Positions 26,256-35,078 of a stretch of DNA of 64,000 nt are shown in pieces; positions within the stretch are counted from its first letter, which is position 1; every line of letters begins with the position of its first letter. A program made the translations under genes and the position numbers. The notes below the pieces were generated by a model, which ran no database searches, was not told the DNA's origin, and saw only the letters and a program-made list of their open reading frames with translations. Source of the DNA: Mesorhizobium sp. B2-3-12 (GTDB lineage Bacteria; Pseudomonadota; Alphaproteobacteria; Rhizobiales; Rhizobiaceae); contig NZ_VFVR01000001.1 of NCBI RefSeq assembly GCF_006442205.1, positions 1,008,199 through 1,072,198 on the forward strand, written 5' to 3'.

Positions 26256-27869
26256 TCAGCTGATCGGATCGAGAACGGTCGGCCAGGCTTCCTTGTTGGT
26301 TCGGATGGCTTCGAGCAATTTGTCCTCGCCGATGCGCCGGGCGATCTTCTTCCACTCGGCCTCGGTGTCGGCCATCGCCTGCTCCGATGTCTTGGCCTTG
26401 GTCAGCGAGGCCATGAGGTTTTCATCCAGCGCGTTGTGGAAGGCGGTGGCGCCGGGATAGTTGATGGTCGGCACCGTTCGGGCGACCGTCTCGCGCACGA
26501 CGTCCATGTGGTAGGCATGGTAGGTCTGGCGCACCAGCGGATCGGAGAAATCCGAAAGCCGGAACGGATCGAGATAGCCGCCCGGGTTGGCGCTCATCCA
26601 GGCGTAGATGCGCGCCGAGCCCAACCATTGCAGCAGGAGATAGGCCACCTCCTGGTTTTTCGACTGCGATGAGACCATGCCGGTCAGCGAGAACCAGAGC
26701 ACCGAGCGGCTGATCAGCTTGCCGTCGATCTCACGGCCGGGCGGCAGCATCGTGCCGATCTTGCCGGTGACCTTGGAGTCCTTGTTGCCGGCATTGTCGA
26801 GGAATTTCGGCAGATTGGAGAAGGCGCAGGTCATCGCAGCACCCCCCTTGGCGAAATTGCCATACTGCTCAGGCCAGCCCCACGAGATCGCGTCCGGCGA
26901 ATGATGGGCGAGCGATTCGACATATTCGTTGGTGGCGGCGATGCCGTGCTCGGAATTGATCAGCGGCTTGCCGTCATCGCCGAACAGGAACTGGTTGGGC
27001 GAGGCCATCGAGACATAGCGCTGATACCAGTTGGTATAGCCCCAGCCCTGGTTGCGCAGGTCGGTCGAGCCGAACAGGCCCTTATCCGGACGCTGGAAGA
27101 AGGCCGCGACATCGCCGTGCTGCTTCCAGGTTTTCGGCGGCGCCAGATCGTAGCCGTATTTGTCCTTGAAAGCCTTCTTCTCGGCCTCGTCGCCGAACAG
27201 GTCTGTGCGGTAGACCCAGGTCTGGAAGTCGCCGTCCAGCGACACGCCATAGTTCGAGCCGCGATATTTGTTGAGCAGCGACACGCCCTTGGCGCCGTCG
27301 ACATAGCCGGTCTTGGGATCGTCCCATTCGGGTTTGTACTGAGCGACGAAATCGTCGAGCTTGGCGATGCCGCCGGTCTCGGCCAGATCGCCGAGGCGGT
27401 TCCACTCGGTCGAGTAGATGTCATAGGCTCCACCCTTGGTGGAGATATCCTGCATCGTCTTGGTGAATTCCTGACCGTTCGGCAGGCCGACGATCTCGAT
27501 CGGGATGCCTGTCTCCTTTTCCCACAGCTCCTTGATCGAGGGCGCGCCGGCCGGGAATGGCTGGGTGAGCTGGCCGATCGAACCGTCCGACAGGCCGAGC
27601 ACGATCTTGGACGGCGCCTTGCCGGCGCCCTTCAGCGCCTTGGCGGCCTCGACGGCGCGGCCTTCCGGCGTGTCGGGGCCGTATTGATAACGCTCGGCGC
27701 CGTCGAAGCCGGTCGGCCCGCCGATCATGCCGGGCGCCAGTGCGTCGGCGGCATAAGCGCGGCCGGGACGAATGAATTGTGGCGCGATACCTGTCGCGGC
27801 GACGAACACCGCGGCCTTTCCTCCGGACGCCAGCAGCCGGCGCCGCGAGATGCGGATCAGATCAGACAT
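26256..27869 (-). CDS. CUT1 extracellular solute-binding protein with Tat-type signal
   Basis: 537 residues, long for this class (usually ~420). The N-terminus SRRRLLASGGKAAVFVAATG is a twin-arginine signal, so export would be in folded form. The mature part shows binding-protein features: ASKIVLGLS-type strand, YDIYSTEWNRLGDLAETGGI, and WGWPEQYGNFAKGGAAM. The size resembles the large binding protein (GlpV) of the rhizobial glycerol importer, which also has two ATPase genes. The start follows GGGAGGAATT; an in-frame extension to 27953 was rejected. First gene of the long leftward operon, divergent from a LacI-type regulator. Confidence 0.88.
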   Translation of the reverse strand: MSDLIRISRRRLLASGGKAAVFVAATGIAPQFIRPGRAYAADALAPGMIGGPTGFDGAERYQYGPDTPEGRAVEAAKALKGAGKAPSKIVLGLSDGSIGQLTQPFPAGAPSIKELWEKETGIPIEIVGLPNGQEFTKTMQDISTKGGAYDIYSTEWNRLGDLAETGGIAKLDDFVAQYKPEWDDPKTGYVDGAKGVSLLNKYRGSNYGVSLDGDFQTWVYRTDLFGDEAEKKAFKDKYGYDLAPPKTWKQHGDVAAFFQRPDKGLFGSTDLRNQGWGYTNWYQRYVSMASPNQFLFGDDGKPLINSEHGIAATNEYVESLAHHSPDAISWGWPEQYGNFAKGGAAMTCAFSNLPKFLDNAGNKDSKVTGKIGTMLPPGREIDGKLISRSVLWFSLTGMVSSQSKNQEVAYLLLQWLGSARIYAWMSANPGGYLDPFRLSDFSDPLVRQTYHAYHMDVVRETVARTVPTINYPGATAFHNALDENLMASLTKAKTSEQAMADTEAEWKKIARRIGEDKLLEAIRTNKEAWPTVLDPIS

Positions 27870-28226
27870 TGGAATTCCTCCCTCAGGGCCAACGTTTCCT
27901 CCACCGGCCCATGAGGGATATTGACGGCAGTATCGGAAGGCTGTCAACATCATAAATAATCAAAACACCTCATAAAATCGCAGCAGGGCGGGAAAATGCG
28001 TCATATCAGGGTTCATAGAACACTCCAGCTGCCTCGATTTGATGGGAAATGGCCTTTCCTGTCCCGGCATGGTCGCACCAGGCGAGATGATTTAGCCCGG
28101 CGGCTTGCGCATCGGCCAAGGCCGGATACATCATTTCCCATCAGAATCGCGGATAGCGAGGCATTGGCGCCATCAGGCCGGCAGCCGGCATTGCGTGATC
28201 CCGATGTGTTGAGGAGTTGAAAAACG
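27870..28226. promoter_or_regulatory. Divergent promoter region between binding-protein operon and LacI regulator
   Basis: 357 bases without a gene. On the minus strand a TTGACA (27942-27947) lies 17 bases before a weak TCAATA (27919-27924), a possible sigma-70 promoter for the operon. A perfect 11-base inverted repeat, GATGGGAAATG (28041-28051) and CATTTCCCATC (28132-28142), flanks an 80-base centre and could be a pair of regulator half-sites or looping sites. The segment near 27950-27975 is AT-rich. Confidence 0.4.
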
Positions 28227-29255
28227 GTGCGTTCCACCCTGACCGACATCGCCCGGGAAGCCGGCGTCTCCGCCGCCACCGTCGACCGCGTGCTCAACAA
28301 CCGGCCAGGTGTGCGGGCACGCACGCGCGAGGTCGTGCTCGAAATGGCGCAGCGCCTCGGCTACATCGCCGAGAGCCCAAACGCAGCGCCGCCCAGACCC
28401 CTGCCCGGCGAGATCATCCGGCTTGACTTCGCGCTGCCGGCGGGCACCAATTCCTTCATCAAGATGCTGCACCGCCACATCGAGGCGCAGGCCTTGGCGC
28501 GCCCCGATCTCGACGTCCACATCGCCACCATAGAAGGCTTCAATCCCGACCGGCTCGCCCGCCTGTTGCAGGATCTGCGCGGCCAGACGCAAGGCGTCGG
28601 CGTCATCGCGCTCGACCATCCAACGGTGCGCGAGGCGATCCGCTCGCTGTCGGCCAACGACGTCAAGGTGGTGACCATCGCCTCCGACATCCTGCATGTG
28701 CCAAGGGTTGCCTATATCGGCATCGACAACCGCGCCGCCGGGCGGTTGGCCGGCTATCTGCTCAACCGTTTCATGGGGCCGGAGCGCCCCGGAAAGGTGG
28801 CGCTGTTCGCCGGCTCGCTGTCCTATCGCGGCCACGAGGAACGCGAGATGGGCTTCCGGCACATATTGACCGAGGAGTCGCCCAATCTCGAGATCGTCGA
28901 GATGCGCGAAATGCTCGACGACCGCGAAAAGGCCTATTCGGAGGCGTCTGCGCTTCTGGAACGGCACCCCGACCTTGCCGCGATCTACAATGTCGGCGCC
29001 GGTAACACCGGCATTGCACGCGCGCTCAAGGAGCGCGGTCGCGCGCAATCGATGGTCTTCCTCGGCCATGAAGTGACTGATGGCACCAAGGATCTTTTGC
29101 TCGATGGCACGCTCGACGCGGTCATCGACCAGAACCCGCGCGTCGAGGCCCGCGAGGCGCTCAACATCCTGACCCATGCGGTGCGGGGCCTGCCCTATGA
29201 ACTGCACCAGCCGAGGCTGCAGGTGATCTTCAAGGAGAACATCCCGGAGATTTGA
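28227..29255 (+). CDS. LacI-family transcriptional regulator
   Basis: 342 residues from a GTG start behind GAGGAG. The N-terminal LacI helix-turn-helix reads LTDIAREAGVSAATVDRVLN, with Asp where most members have Ser (TVSRVLN). The C-terminal sensor domain is of the periplasmic-binding type (VAYIGIDNRAAGRLAGYL, AIYNVGAGNTGIA). It is divergent from the long transporter and moc-like operon, so it is the probable repressor or activator of that operon, with the imported sugar or a product as ligand. Convergent with the AcnX genes. Confidence 0.9.
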   Translation: MRSTLTDIAREAGVSAATVDRVLNNRPGVRARTREVVLEMAQRLGYIAESPNAAPPRPLPGEIIRLDFALPAGTNSFIKMLHRHIEAQALARPDLDVHIATIEGFNPDRLARLLQDLRGQTQGVGVIALDHPTVREAIRSLSANDVKVVTIASDILHVPRVAYIGIDNRAAGRLAGYLLNRFMGPERPGKVALFAGSLSYRGHEEREMGFRHILTEESPNLEIVEMREMLDDREKAYSEASALLERHPDLAAIYNVGAGNTGIARALKERGRAQSMVFLGHEVTDGTKDLLLDGTLDAVIDQNPRVEAREALNILTHAVRGLPYELHQPRLQVIFKENIPEI

Positions 29256-29265
29256 CGGGCAAGCC

Positions 29266-29700
29266 TCAGATTCTGCGCACGCTCGCCCCACCGTCCTCGC
29301 GAATGCCAATTGCAATGCGTTCGCCGGAGACAATGCCCGCAATGTCACACACCACGAGCGGCATGTGGATGTCGTAGAGAAACTCCGCGACGATGGCGCC
29401 CACCGCCAGGATCGGGTCCGGGCGCTCCAGAAGAATACCCGCTGGCGCCGTGCTCCGGCGGATCGTTTCGGCTAGAACCGAGGACGATGAGGACGACCCG
29501 CGTCCGCTCGGCATGACCAGGATTTTGCCGGCGATATTCTGGCCGCGGCCCGGATGCGAATGGTCGATGATTTCGCCCGTCTCCGCATCGATGCCGCCCC
29601 AGAAGCTGAGCGGTTGCGAAAACACCAGCGCCTCGGCCTCTGCGGCACCAGCCAGTTGGAAGCTGCCGGCTCTTTCAAACGCTGCCACCGATTGCGTCAT
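29266..29700 (-). CDS. AcnX small subunit (DUF126, swivelling domain)
   Basis: 144 residues corresponding to the aconitase-X swivelling domain: SFWGGIDAETGEIIDHSHPG, GRGSSSSSSVLAETI (the serine-rich loop) and GIVSGERIAIG. It starts in a four-base overlap with the large-subunit gene. In bacteria AcnX enzymes include cis-3-hydroxy-L-proline dehydratase; archaeal relatives dehydrate mevalonate 5-phosphate. The split two-gene form seen here is common. Which hydroxy-acid is dehydrated cannot be read from sequence. Confidence 0.88.
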   Translation of the reverse strand: MTQSVAAFERAGSFQLAGAAEAEALVFSQPLSFWGGIDAETGEIIDHSHPGRGQNIAGKILVMPSGRGSSSSSSVLAETIRRSTAPAGILLERPDPILAVGAIVAEFLYDIHMPLVVCDIAGIVSGERIAIGIREDGGASVRRI

Positions 29701-30947
29701 GACGCACCCCGCACGACATGTCCTACCGCCGCGGAGCGGATGCAGTCCCTCATCTCGGCGAAGGCGACGGTCACACCAATATTGCCCGGCGCGTAATGCG
29801 CCCATTTGCCAGAATTGGTCATCACCACGCCGTCGAGGCGGTCGAGGATCGCGGTGACATAGGTGCAGGTGTCGGCGACCGGGATCAGGCCGAACGCCTC
29901 CATGCCGTCGAGCGCCCCCTCCTCCTGCAAGCGCGCCAACGTCGCGCGCCCGGTGTTGACGTAGATCGGGATGCCCCGGCCAGGTGCTGCCTCGCGCAGC
30001 AGCGGCAGCAGGCGCATCCACTCGTCATGCGAGAAATGCGGCGTGCCGAGTGACACCGCCGAGAGCGGCGCGCCATCCGGCACGCCAGACAATCTGGACA
30101 GCGCTTGATCGATGTCCGCCCGGGTGACGCGGATGGTCTCCTCAGGCGCATGGCCTTGGAACGCCTCGTCGAGCGTTCCCGCCTCCGGTGTGATGCCGAC
30201 CGCATGAAACAGCGCCACCGCGCCTGTCGTTGCCGCAGCGGCGCCCAGCGCTTTCAGTTGATCCTCGTCGCGCGGCTTCGGCAGGCCTGATATCACCGGA
30301 ATGCGATCGCCGCTGGCTTGCCCGATGATCAGCCCGACGCCGACGAACAGGCTGTCGCTCGGCACCCCGTCGGCAACGTCCAGTTCGAACAGGATGCGGC
30401 CGCGCCGGTTCTCGGCGAGATGCAGGCCCCAGGCTGGCGCGCGCTCGGTCATGGCGCAGCACAGGTCGATGAAATCGCCATAGCGATTGGTGCGCGCGCC
30501 GATCACCGAATTGGCGAACACGATGGCGTTGGACTCGCCCCAGGCGATCTGCTGGCCGAAGCCGGGCCGGAACCGCGTCTGGTAGGGCGCGCAGGTGAAG
30601 GTCGCCTGGCAGCCAAGCTCCAGATGCGCCTTCATCAGCCGCCGCGCCGGTGCTTCCTCCGCCGCCGGCATCTTCACCATGCTGGGATGGATGAGGTCGA
30701 ACGATCCGACATTCAGCGTCGTCGGCACACGCACACGGCCACCGCCCTCGACCAGCCGTTCGACGAAATCGAGCCCTGCCTTGCCGTGATAGAGGCAACC
30801 GTCGATATGGGCGGCCGAAATGTCGAGCAGGCTGGTTGCGCCGATGGCGTTGGAAAAGGCGACGAGGATTTTCATGGCGGCGGCGGAGGATGGGCCTTGC
30901 TCGCCGTCGAGCATGGATTGGTCGCGGGCACTCAATTCCAAAGTCAT
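29697..30947 (-). CDS. AcnX large subunit (DUF521 dehydratase)
   Basis: 416 residues of the AcnX catalytic family. Typical segments include HIDGCLYHGKAGLDF, cluster-region TFTCAPYQTR, GESNAIVFANSVIGARTNRYG, LGTPHFSHDEW and VADTCTYVTA, with cysteines in CAPY, DLCC and DTC suited to an iron-sulfur or iron site. Forms a heterodimer with the small subunit. Bacterial members with known function dehydrate cis-3-hydroxy-L-proline to pyrroline-2-carboxylate. It lies downstream of a Pot-like transporter across a repeat element. Confidence 0.87.
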   Translation of the reverse strand: MTLELSARDQSMLDGEQGPSSAAAMKILVAFSNAIGATSLLDISAAHIDGCLYHGKAGLDFVERLVEGGGRVRVPTTLNVGSFDLIHPSMVKMPAAEEAPARRLMKAHLELGCQATFTCAPYQTRFRPGFGQQIAWGESNAIVFANSVIGARTNRYGDFIDLCCAMTERAPAWGLHLAENRRGRILFELDVADGVPSDSLFVGVGLIIGQASGDRIPVISGLPKPRDEDQLKALGAAAATTGAVALFHAVGITPEAGTLDEAFQGHAPEETIRVTRADIDQALSRLSGVPDGAPLSAVSLGTPHFSHDEWMRLLPLLREAAPGRGIPIYVNTGRATLARLQEEGALDGMEAFGLIPVADTCTYVTAILDRLDGVVMTNSGKWAHYAPGNIGVTVAFAEMRDCIRSAAVGHVVRGAS

Positions 30948-30980
30948 CGATGCGCTCCGGTCTCATGCTTGAGGGGATGG

Positions 30981-31155
30981 CGGGACAGCACCCCCCTCTG
31001 TCCTGCCGGGCCATCTCCCCCGCAAGGGGGGAGATTGCGGTCATCTCTGCCTTCGCAAATTTTCAACGTCGCTGGAAGAGCAGCGGCGCCAAGGCTGCTG
31101 ATTTCCCCCCTTGCGGGGGAGATGCCCGGCAGGGCAGAGGGGGGTGTGACGGAGC
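30981..31155. repeat. ~170-bp intergenic repeat, copy A
   Basis: Inverted outer ends (CCCCCCTCTGTCCTGCCGGG and CCCGGCAGGGCAGAGGGGGG), inner CATCTCCCCCGCAAGGGGGG-type arms and a central AATTTTCAACGTCGCTGGA. The same arrangement recurs at 49926-50091. No coding sense. It fills the gap between the Pot-like ATPase gene and the AcnX genes. Confidence 0.8.
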
Positions 31156-31185
31156 GCCAGCCTTGCCAGTTGGCTCTGGCTGCCG

Positions 31186-32250
31186 TTAACTTGCCGCGAT
31201 CAACACCGTACTCGCCGGCGACCAGCGCAGCACCACATCCTGCCCCTCGGTCAGCCTGTCGGCCCCGGTATTCTGCACAATCACTTTCAGCGTCTGGCCG
31301 GCGCGATCGACGAAATAGGTGCTGTTGTTGCCGGCGAAGATGCGCTTGGAGACCTGGCCTTTCAGCATGTTGGCATCGCCGTCCGTAGCCCCTGCATCCA
31401 TGGCAATTTGAATCCGTTCTGGCCGCACCGCGCAGCTTGCCTTGGCGCCGGCTACAAGCGTTGGACCGGAGCCAGCCGCAATCGCCGTGCCGTCCGCCAG
31501 GCGGATGCCGTTGCCGGTCGCGTCACCGCGAAAGATGTTGGCGTCGCCGAGGAAGGTCGCGGCGAATTCGCTCCTCGGCCGGTCGTAAATCTCTTCCGGC
31601 GGCCCTTCCTGCACCAGCCCGCCGTCACGCAAGATGCCGATGCGGTCGCTCATCGTCAGCGCTTCTTCCTGGTCGTGGGTGACGAAGATGGTGGTGATGC
31701 CGATCTCGCGCTGAATACGCTTCAACTCGATCTGCATATCGACGCGCAGCGCCTTGTCGAGCGCGCCGAGCGGCTCGTCCAGCAACAGCACGCGTGGCTT
31801 GGTGACGATGGCGCGTGCCAGCGCCACGCGCTGGCGCTGCCCCCCGGAGAGCTGGTGCGGCCTACGGCCGCCAAGCTTGCCGAGTTGAACGAGATCGAGC
31901 GCGCGCTGCACTTCGGTCGCAATCACCGCCTTTGCCTCGCCACGTACCGACAGGCCGAAGGCGACATTGTCGGCGACGCTCATATTTGGAAACAGCGCAT
32001 AATTCTGGAACACCATGCCGATCCGGCGCTTCTCGACCGGCACCCGCTCGACGCTCTCGCCGCCGATGGCAATGCGGCCGCTGTCGGGAAAGTCGAAGCC
32101 GGCTATCTGGCGCAGCAGCGTGGTCTTGCCGCTGCCCGATGGCCCGAGCAGCGCATAAAAGCCACCGTCGGCGAAATCGATGGAGACATCGTCCAGCGCC
32201 TTGTGGGCGCCAAAACTGCGCGAGACGTTGGATACCTGCACACCGGCCAT
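31186..32250 (-). CDS. ABC transporter ATP-binding protein, PotA/FbpC type
   Basis: 354 residues with a nucleotide-binding domain and a C-terminal TOBE domain. Walker A GPSGSGKTT, Q-loop FQNYALFPN, signature LSGGQRQR, Walker B LLLDEPLGALD and H-loop VTHDQEEA are canonical. The start overlaps the permease stop by one base. Together with the next three genes it forms a spermidine/putrescine-type (POPT) importer whose actual ligand may be another amine, opine or amino-acid derivative. Confidence 0.93.
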   Translation of the reverse strand: MAGVQVSNVSRSFGAHKALDDVSIDFADGGFYALLGPSGSGKTTLLRQIAGFDFPDSGRIAIGGESVERVPVEKRRIGMVFQNYALFPNMSVADNVAFGLSVRGEAKAVIATEVQRALDLVQLGKLGGRRPHQLSGGQRQRVALARAIVTKPRVLLLDEPLGALDKALRVDMQIELKRIQREIGITTIFVTHDQEEALTMSDRIGILRDGGLVQEGPPEEIYDRPRSEFAATFLGDANIFRGDATGNGIRLADGTAIAAGSGPTLVAGAKASCAVRPERIQIAMDAGATDGDANMLKGQVSKRIFAGNNSTYFVDRAGQTLKVIVQNTGADRLTEGQDVVLRWSPASTVLIAAS

Positions 32251-33038
32251 TATTTCTCTCCGCCGAATTTGAAGAACCGCGCCGTGAGCAGCATCAGCGC
32301 CATCGACACCACGATGATGATGGTCGAGACCGCGTTGATCTCGGGCGTGAAGCCTTTGCGGATCGCGGCGTAGATTTCGACCGGCAGCGTCGTCTGTCCC
32401 GGCGTTGCCAGGAAATAGGAGACGACGAACTGGTCGAACGACACGGCAAAGGCAAACAGCCCGCCGGCAATGACGCCGGGCATGATCCACGGCAGCGTCA
32501 CCCGCCTTGTCACCTGCCACTGGTTGGCGCCGAGCGAGCGCGCCGCCTCTTCCAATTCGGGCGCAAAGGTGTGCAGCCGCGCCGAGACGACGACGATGAC
32601 ATAGGGCAGCGCCAGCGCGACATGCCCGAGCAGGATGGCGAACAGGCCGCGCCCGATGCCGACGCCGAAGAAGAAGATCAGCATCGCCGTGCCGGTGATC
32701 AGCCACGGGATCGCGATCGGCGGAAACAGCAGCGCCTGCAGGAATTTCTTGCCACGAAACTCGTAACGAAAGAGCGCCAGCGACGCCGCCGAGCCGAGCA
32801 CGGATGAAATGATCGTGGTGATGACCGCGATCTCGATGCTGTTCCAGGTCGCCGCGATCAGCTGGTCGTTCTGCCACAGCGAGGCGTACCACTCGGTGGT
32901 CCAATCGAAAGGCAATTGGTAGAAGGGCGAGACGTTGAACGACATCAGCGCCATGATGATGATGGGCAGATAGAGGAAGGCGAGCAGCAGCCCGATGTAG
33001 ATCCGGCCGAGCCATTCCAGGAAGCGTGTCGTAGCCAT
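32250..33038 (-). CDS. ABC transporter permease, PotC type
   Basis: 262 residues with six hydrophobic segments and the EAA loop LEEAARSLGANQWQVTRRV. It is the second permease of the POPT importer. Its start overlaps the PotB-type gene's stop by one base (TGATG). Confidence 0.92.
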   Translation of the reverse strand: MATTRFLEWLGRIYIGLLLAFLYLPIIIMALMSFNVSPFYQLPFDWTTEWYASLWQNDQLIAATWNSIEIAVITTIISSVLGSAASLALFRYEFRGKKFLQALLFPPIAIPWLITGTAMLIFFFGVGIGRGLFAILLGHVALALPYVIVVVSARLHTFAPELEEAARSLGANQWQVTRRVTLPWIMPGVIAGGLFAFAVSFDQFVVSYFLATPGQTTLPVEIYAAIRKGFTPEINAVSTIIIVVSMALMLLTARFFKFGGEK

Positions 33039-33907
33039 CACGCCGCCCTCCGCAGCACCGGCGAAGCGACCGCCAGGATGACCAGCACGACGGCGAGCAG
33101 GATGAAGGACAGTGCTGCCCCGAGCGGCCAGTTGAACACGGCGACGAACTGATCCTCGATCACCGTGCCATAGAACGTGCCGGTGCGGCCGCCGAGAATG
33201 CGTGGCTCCATGAACGAGCCGACGACCGGCACGAAGATCAGCGCGGCGCCCGCCACCAGCCCCGGCAGCGACAGCGGAATGATCACCCGCTTCAGCACCT
33301 GCAGCCGCGAAGCGCCGAGCGAACGCCCGGCCTCGATCAGCGAGTCGTCGATGGCCTGCAAAGTGAGATAGCAGGTCAGCACCATGTAAGGCACGTAGGA
33401 ATGCACCAGCCCGATGATGACCGCCGGATAGGAATACATGAGATCGATGTTGATCTTGAACGGCAGCACGGCGTTGAGGGCCGTGTCGAGGATGCCGCCC
33501 TCGCGCAGAACCATCGCCCAGGAGAAGATGCGCACCAGCCCATTCGACCAGAACGGCAGGATGACCAGCAGGAAGATCGCCTCGCGGCTGCGGCCCTTCA
33601 GCACCTTGGCCAGCACATAGGCTGCCGGGTAGCCGATGACGATGCACCACAGCGTCACTTCGAGGCCAAGGCGCAGCGAAGCCAGCAGCAGGGTCAGATA
33701 GAGGCTCTGCGAAAAGAAGGCGGCGTAATTGCCCAGCGTGAAGGCCCACGGCTTTCCCGTCAGCGGCAGGTCGGTCATGAAGGAGAAAAAGACCATGGCC
33801 GAGAGCGGCAGGAAGATCGCCACCGTCAGCCAGAGATAGGCCGGCGCCAAAAGCGGCAAAGCCGATCTCAACCCGCTACGCGCCGCGACCGCACCCTGTG
33901 CCGCCAT
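33038..33907 (-). CDS. ABC transporter permease, PotB type
   Basis: 289 residues with six hydrophobic segments and the EAA loop LIEAGRSLGASRLQVLKRV. The start MAAQGAVAARSG follows a strong GGAGGAGGGG site; 22 further in-frame residues upstream were rejected. It pairs with the PotC-type permease. Confidence 0.92.
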   Translation of the reverse strand: MAAQGAVAARSGLRSALPLLAPAYLWLTVAIFLPLSAMVFFSFMTDLPLTGKPWAFTLGNYAAFFSQSLYLTLLLASLRLGLEVTLWCIVIGYPAAYVLAKVLKGRSREAIFLLVILPFWSNGLVRIFSWAMVLREGGILDTALNAVLPFKINIDLMYSYPAVIIGLVHSYVPYMVLTCYLTLQAIDDSLIEAGRSLGASRLQVLKRVIIPLSLPGLVAGAALIFVPVVGSFMEPRILGGRTGTFYGTVIEDQFVAVFNWPLGAALSFILLAVVLVILAVASPVLRRAA

Positions 33908-33943
33908 GCTACCCCTCCTCCCCGGGATTGAAGACCAGTCGGC

Positions 33944-33962
33944 AGCCGGCGAACCGCCGGCT
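33944..33962 (-). promoter_or_regulatory. Intercistronic hairpin after the binding-protein gene
   Basis: AGCCGGC and GCCGGCT with a five-base loop, 15 bases after the binding-protein stop and upstream of the PotB-type start. No run of T follows, so an mRNA-stabilising role is more likely than termination. Confidence 0.5.
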
Positions 33963-33977
33963 GGCCGGGACATGAAC

Positions 33978-35039
33978 TTACTTCACGTCGACCTTGAGTT
34001 GCTGCCAGAGCGCCAGATAGGCCTCGCGCTGCGCGTCGGTGATCGGCGCCTGGAACTGGATGCGCTTGGCCACCTCGGGATCACCCATGACCTTGCGGTT
34101 GAAGGCATCCTCGGGCAGCGCTTCGACCGCCTTGGTGTTGGCTGACACCGGCGCGCCGACCTTGGTGACCCACTCGACGTAGAATTTCGGATCGATCATG
34201 TAGTTGATGAAGGCCTCCGCACCAGCGACGTTCTTGGAGCCGACGGGAATGGAGAAGGCATCGAGCCAAGCGACGGCGCCCTCCTGCGGGATGACCAGCG
34301 AGACCGGCAGCTTGAAATGGGTCTTGGCGCGGTCGGCCGAGCCGCTCCAATAGGTGCCGATGTCGATCTGGTTGGAGGCGACCATCTGGTTCCAGTCGTT
34401 CTCCGAACTCCAGAAGGTCTTGATCTGCGGCATCAACGATGTGAGCTTGGTTTTCACCGCGTCCATATCCTTGATGTCGTTGATGTTCTGGCCGGTGGCG
34501 ATGGCGCCGAACTGAACCGCCTCGACGGCATCGTCACGGATGACGACGCGGCCCTTATGCGCGGGATCCCACATCTCGGCGATCGATGTCGGCGGTTTGT
34601 CGAAGGATTTTTCGTTGATGGCGAGCGCGGTCAGGCCCCACACCCACGGCACGCCGTAGACCTTGCCGTCATGGTCAAGCATCGGCGATCCGGCCTTGTC
34701 CTTGCTGATGTCGGCATAGTTCGCCAGCTTGGAGGTATCGATCGGCTGGATCAGCTTTTCCGCCATCGCCTGGTCGTTGAAGGCGGCGTTGATCATGACG
34801 ACGTCGTAGAGGCCGGGATTGGTCCGGATCTTGGTCAGCATTTCCTGTTCGGAATTGAAGAAGTCGTTGACGACCTTGTTGCCGGTCGCCTTTTCGAAAG
34901 CTTCGACGGCCCACGGCTCGTCGGCGCCATAGCCTTTCCAGTTGAGCACGTGCACCTCACCGGCTTGGGCGGTGAAGGCGAGTGCGGAGGTGAAGACGGC
35001 GGTCGCCGTCAAGAGAGCAGTCAAGTCAGGCATGCGCAT
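33978..35039 (-). CDS. Periplasmic binding protein, PotD type
   Basis: 353 residues with a signal peptide (cleavage near FTAQAGE). The mature protein starts EVHVLNWKGYGADEPW, typical of PotD-like proteins, with YDVVMINAAFN, GVPWVWGLTALAIN and VAWLDAFSIPVGSKN. It captures the substrate of the neighbouring importer. Polyamine binding is not certain: in this operon the partners are an N-glycosidase-like enzyme and a sugar kinase, so a ribosylated or amine-bearing sugar is possible. Confidence 0.9.
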   Translation of the reverse strand: MRMPDLTALLTATAVFTSALAFTAQAGEVHVLNWKGYGADEPWAVEAFEKATGNKVVNDFFNSEQEMLTKIRTNPGLYDVVMINAAFNDQAMAEKLIQPIDTSKLANYADISKDKAGSPMLDHDGKVYGVPWVWGLTALAINEKSFDKPPTSIAEMWDPAHKGRVVIRDDAVEAVQFGAIATGQNINDIKDMDAVKTKLTSLMPQIKTFWSSENDWNQMVASNQIDIGTYWSGSADRAKTHFKLPVSLVIPQEGAVAWLDAFSIPVGSKNVAGAEAFINYMIDPKFYVEWVTKVGAPVSANTKAVEALPEDAFNRKVMGDPEVAKRIQFQAPITDAQREAYLALWQQLKVDVK

Positions 35040-35078
35040 GGTTCGTTCCTCTCTGTGTTTGCCCGCTTCCCGGGCTTG

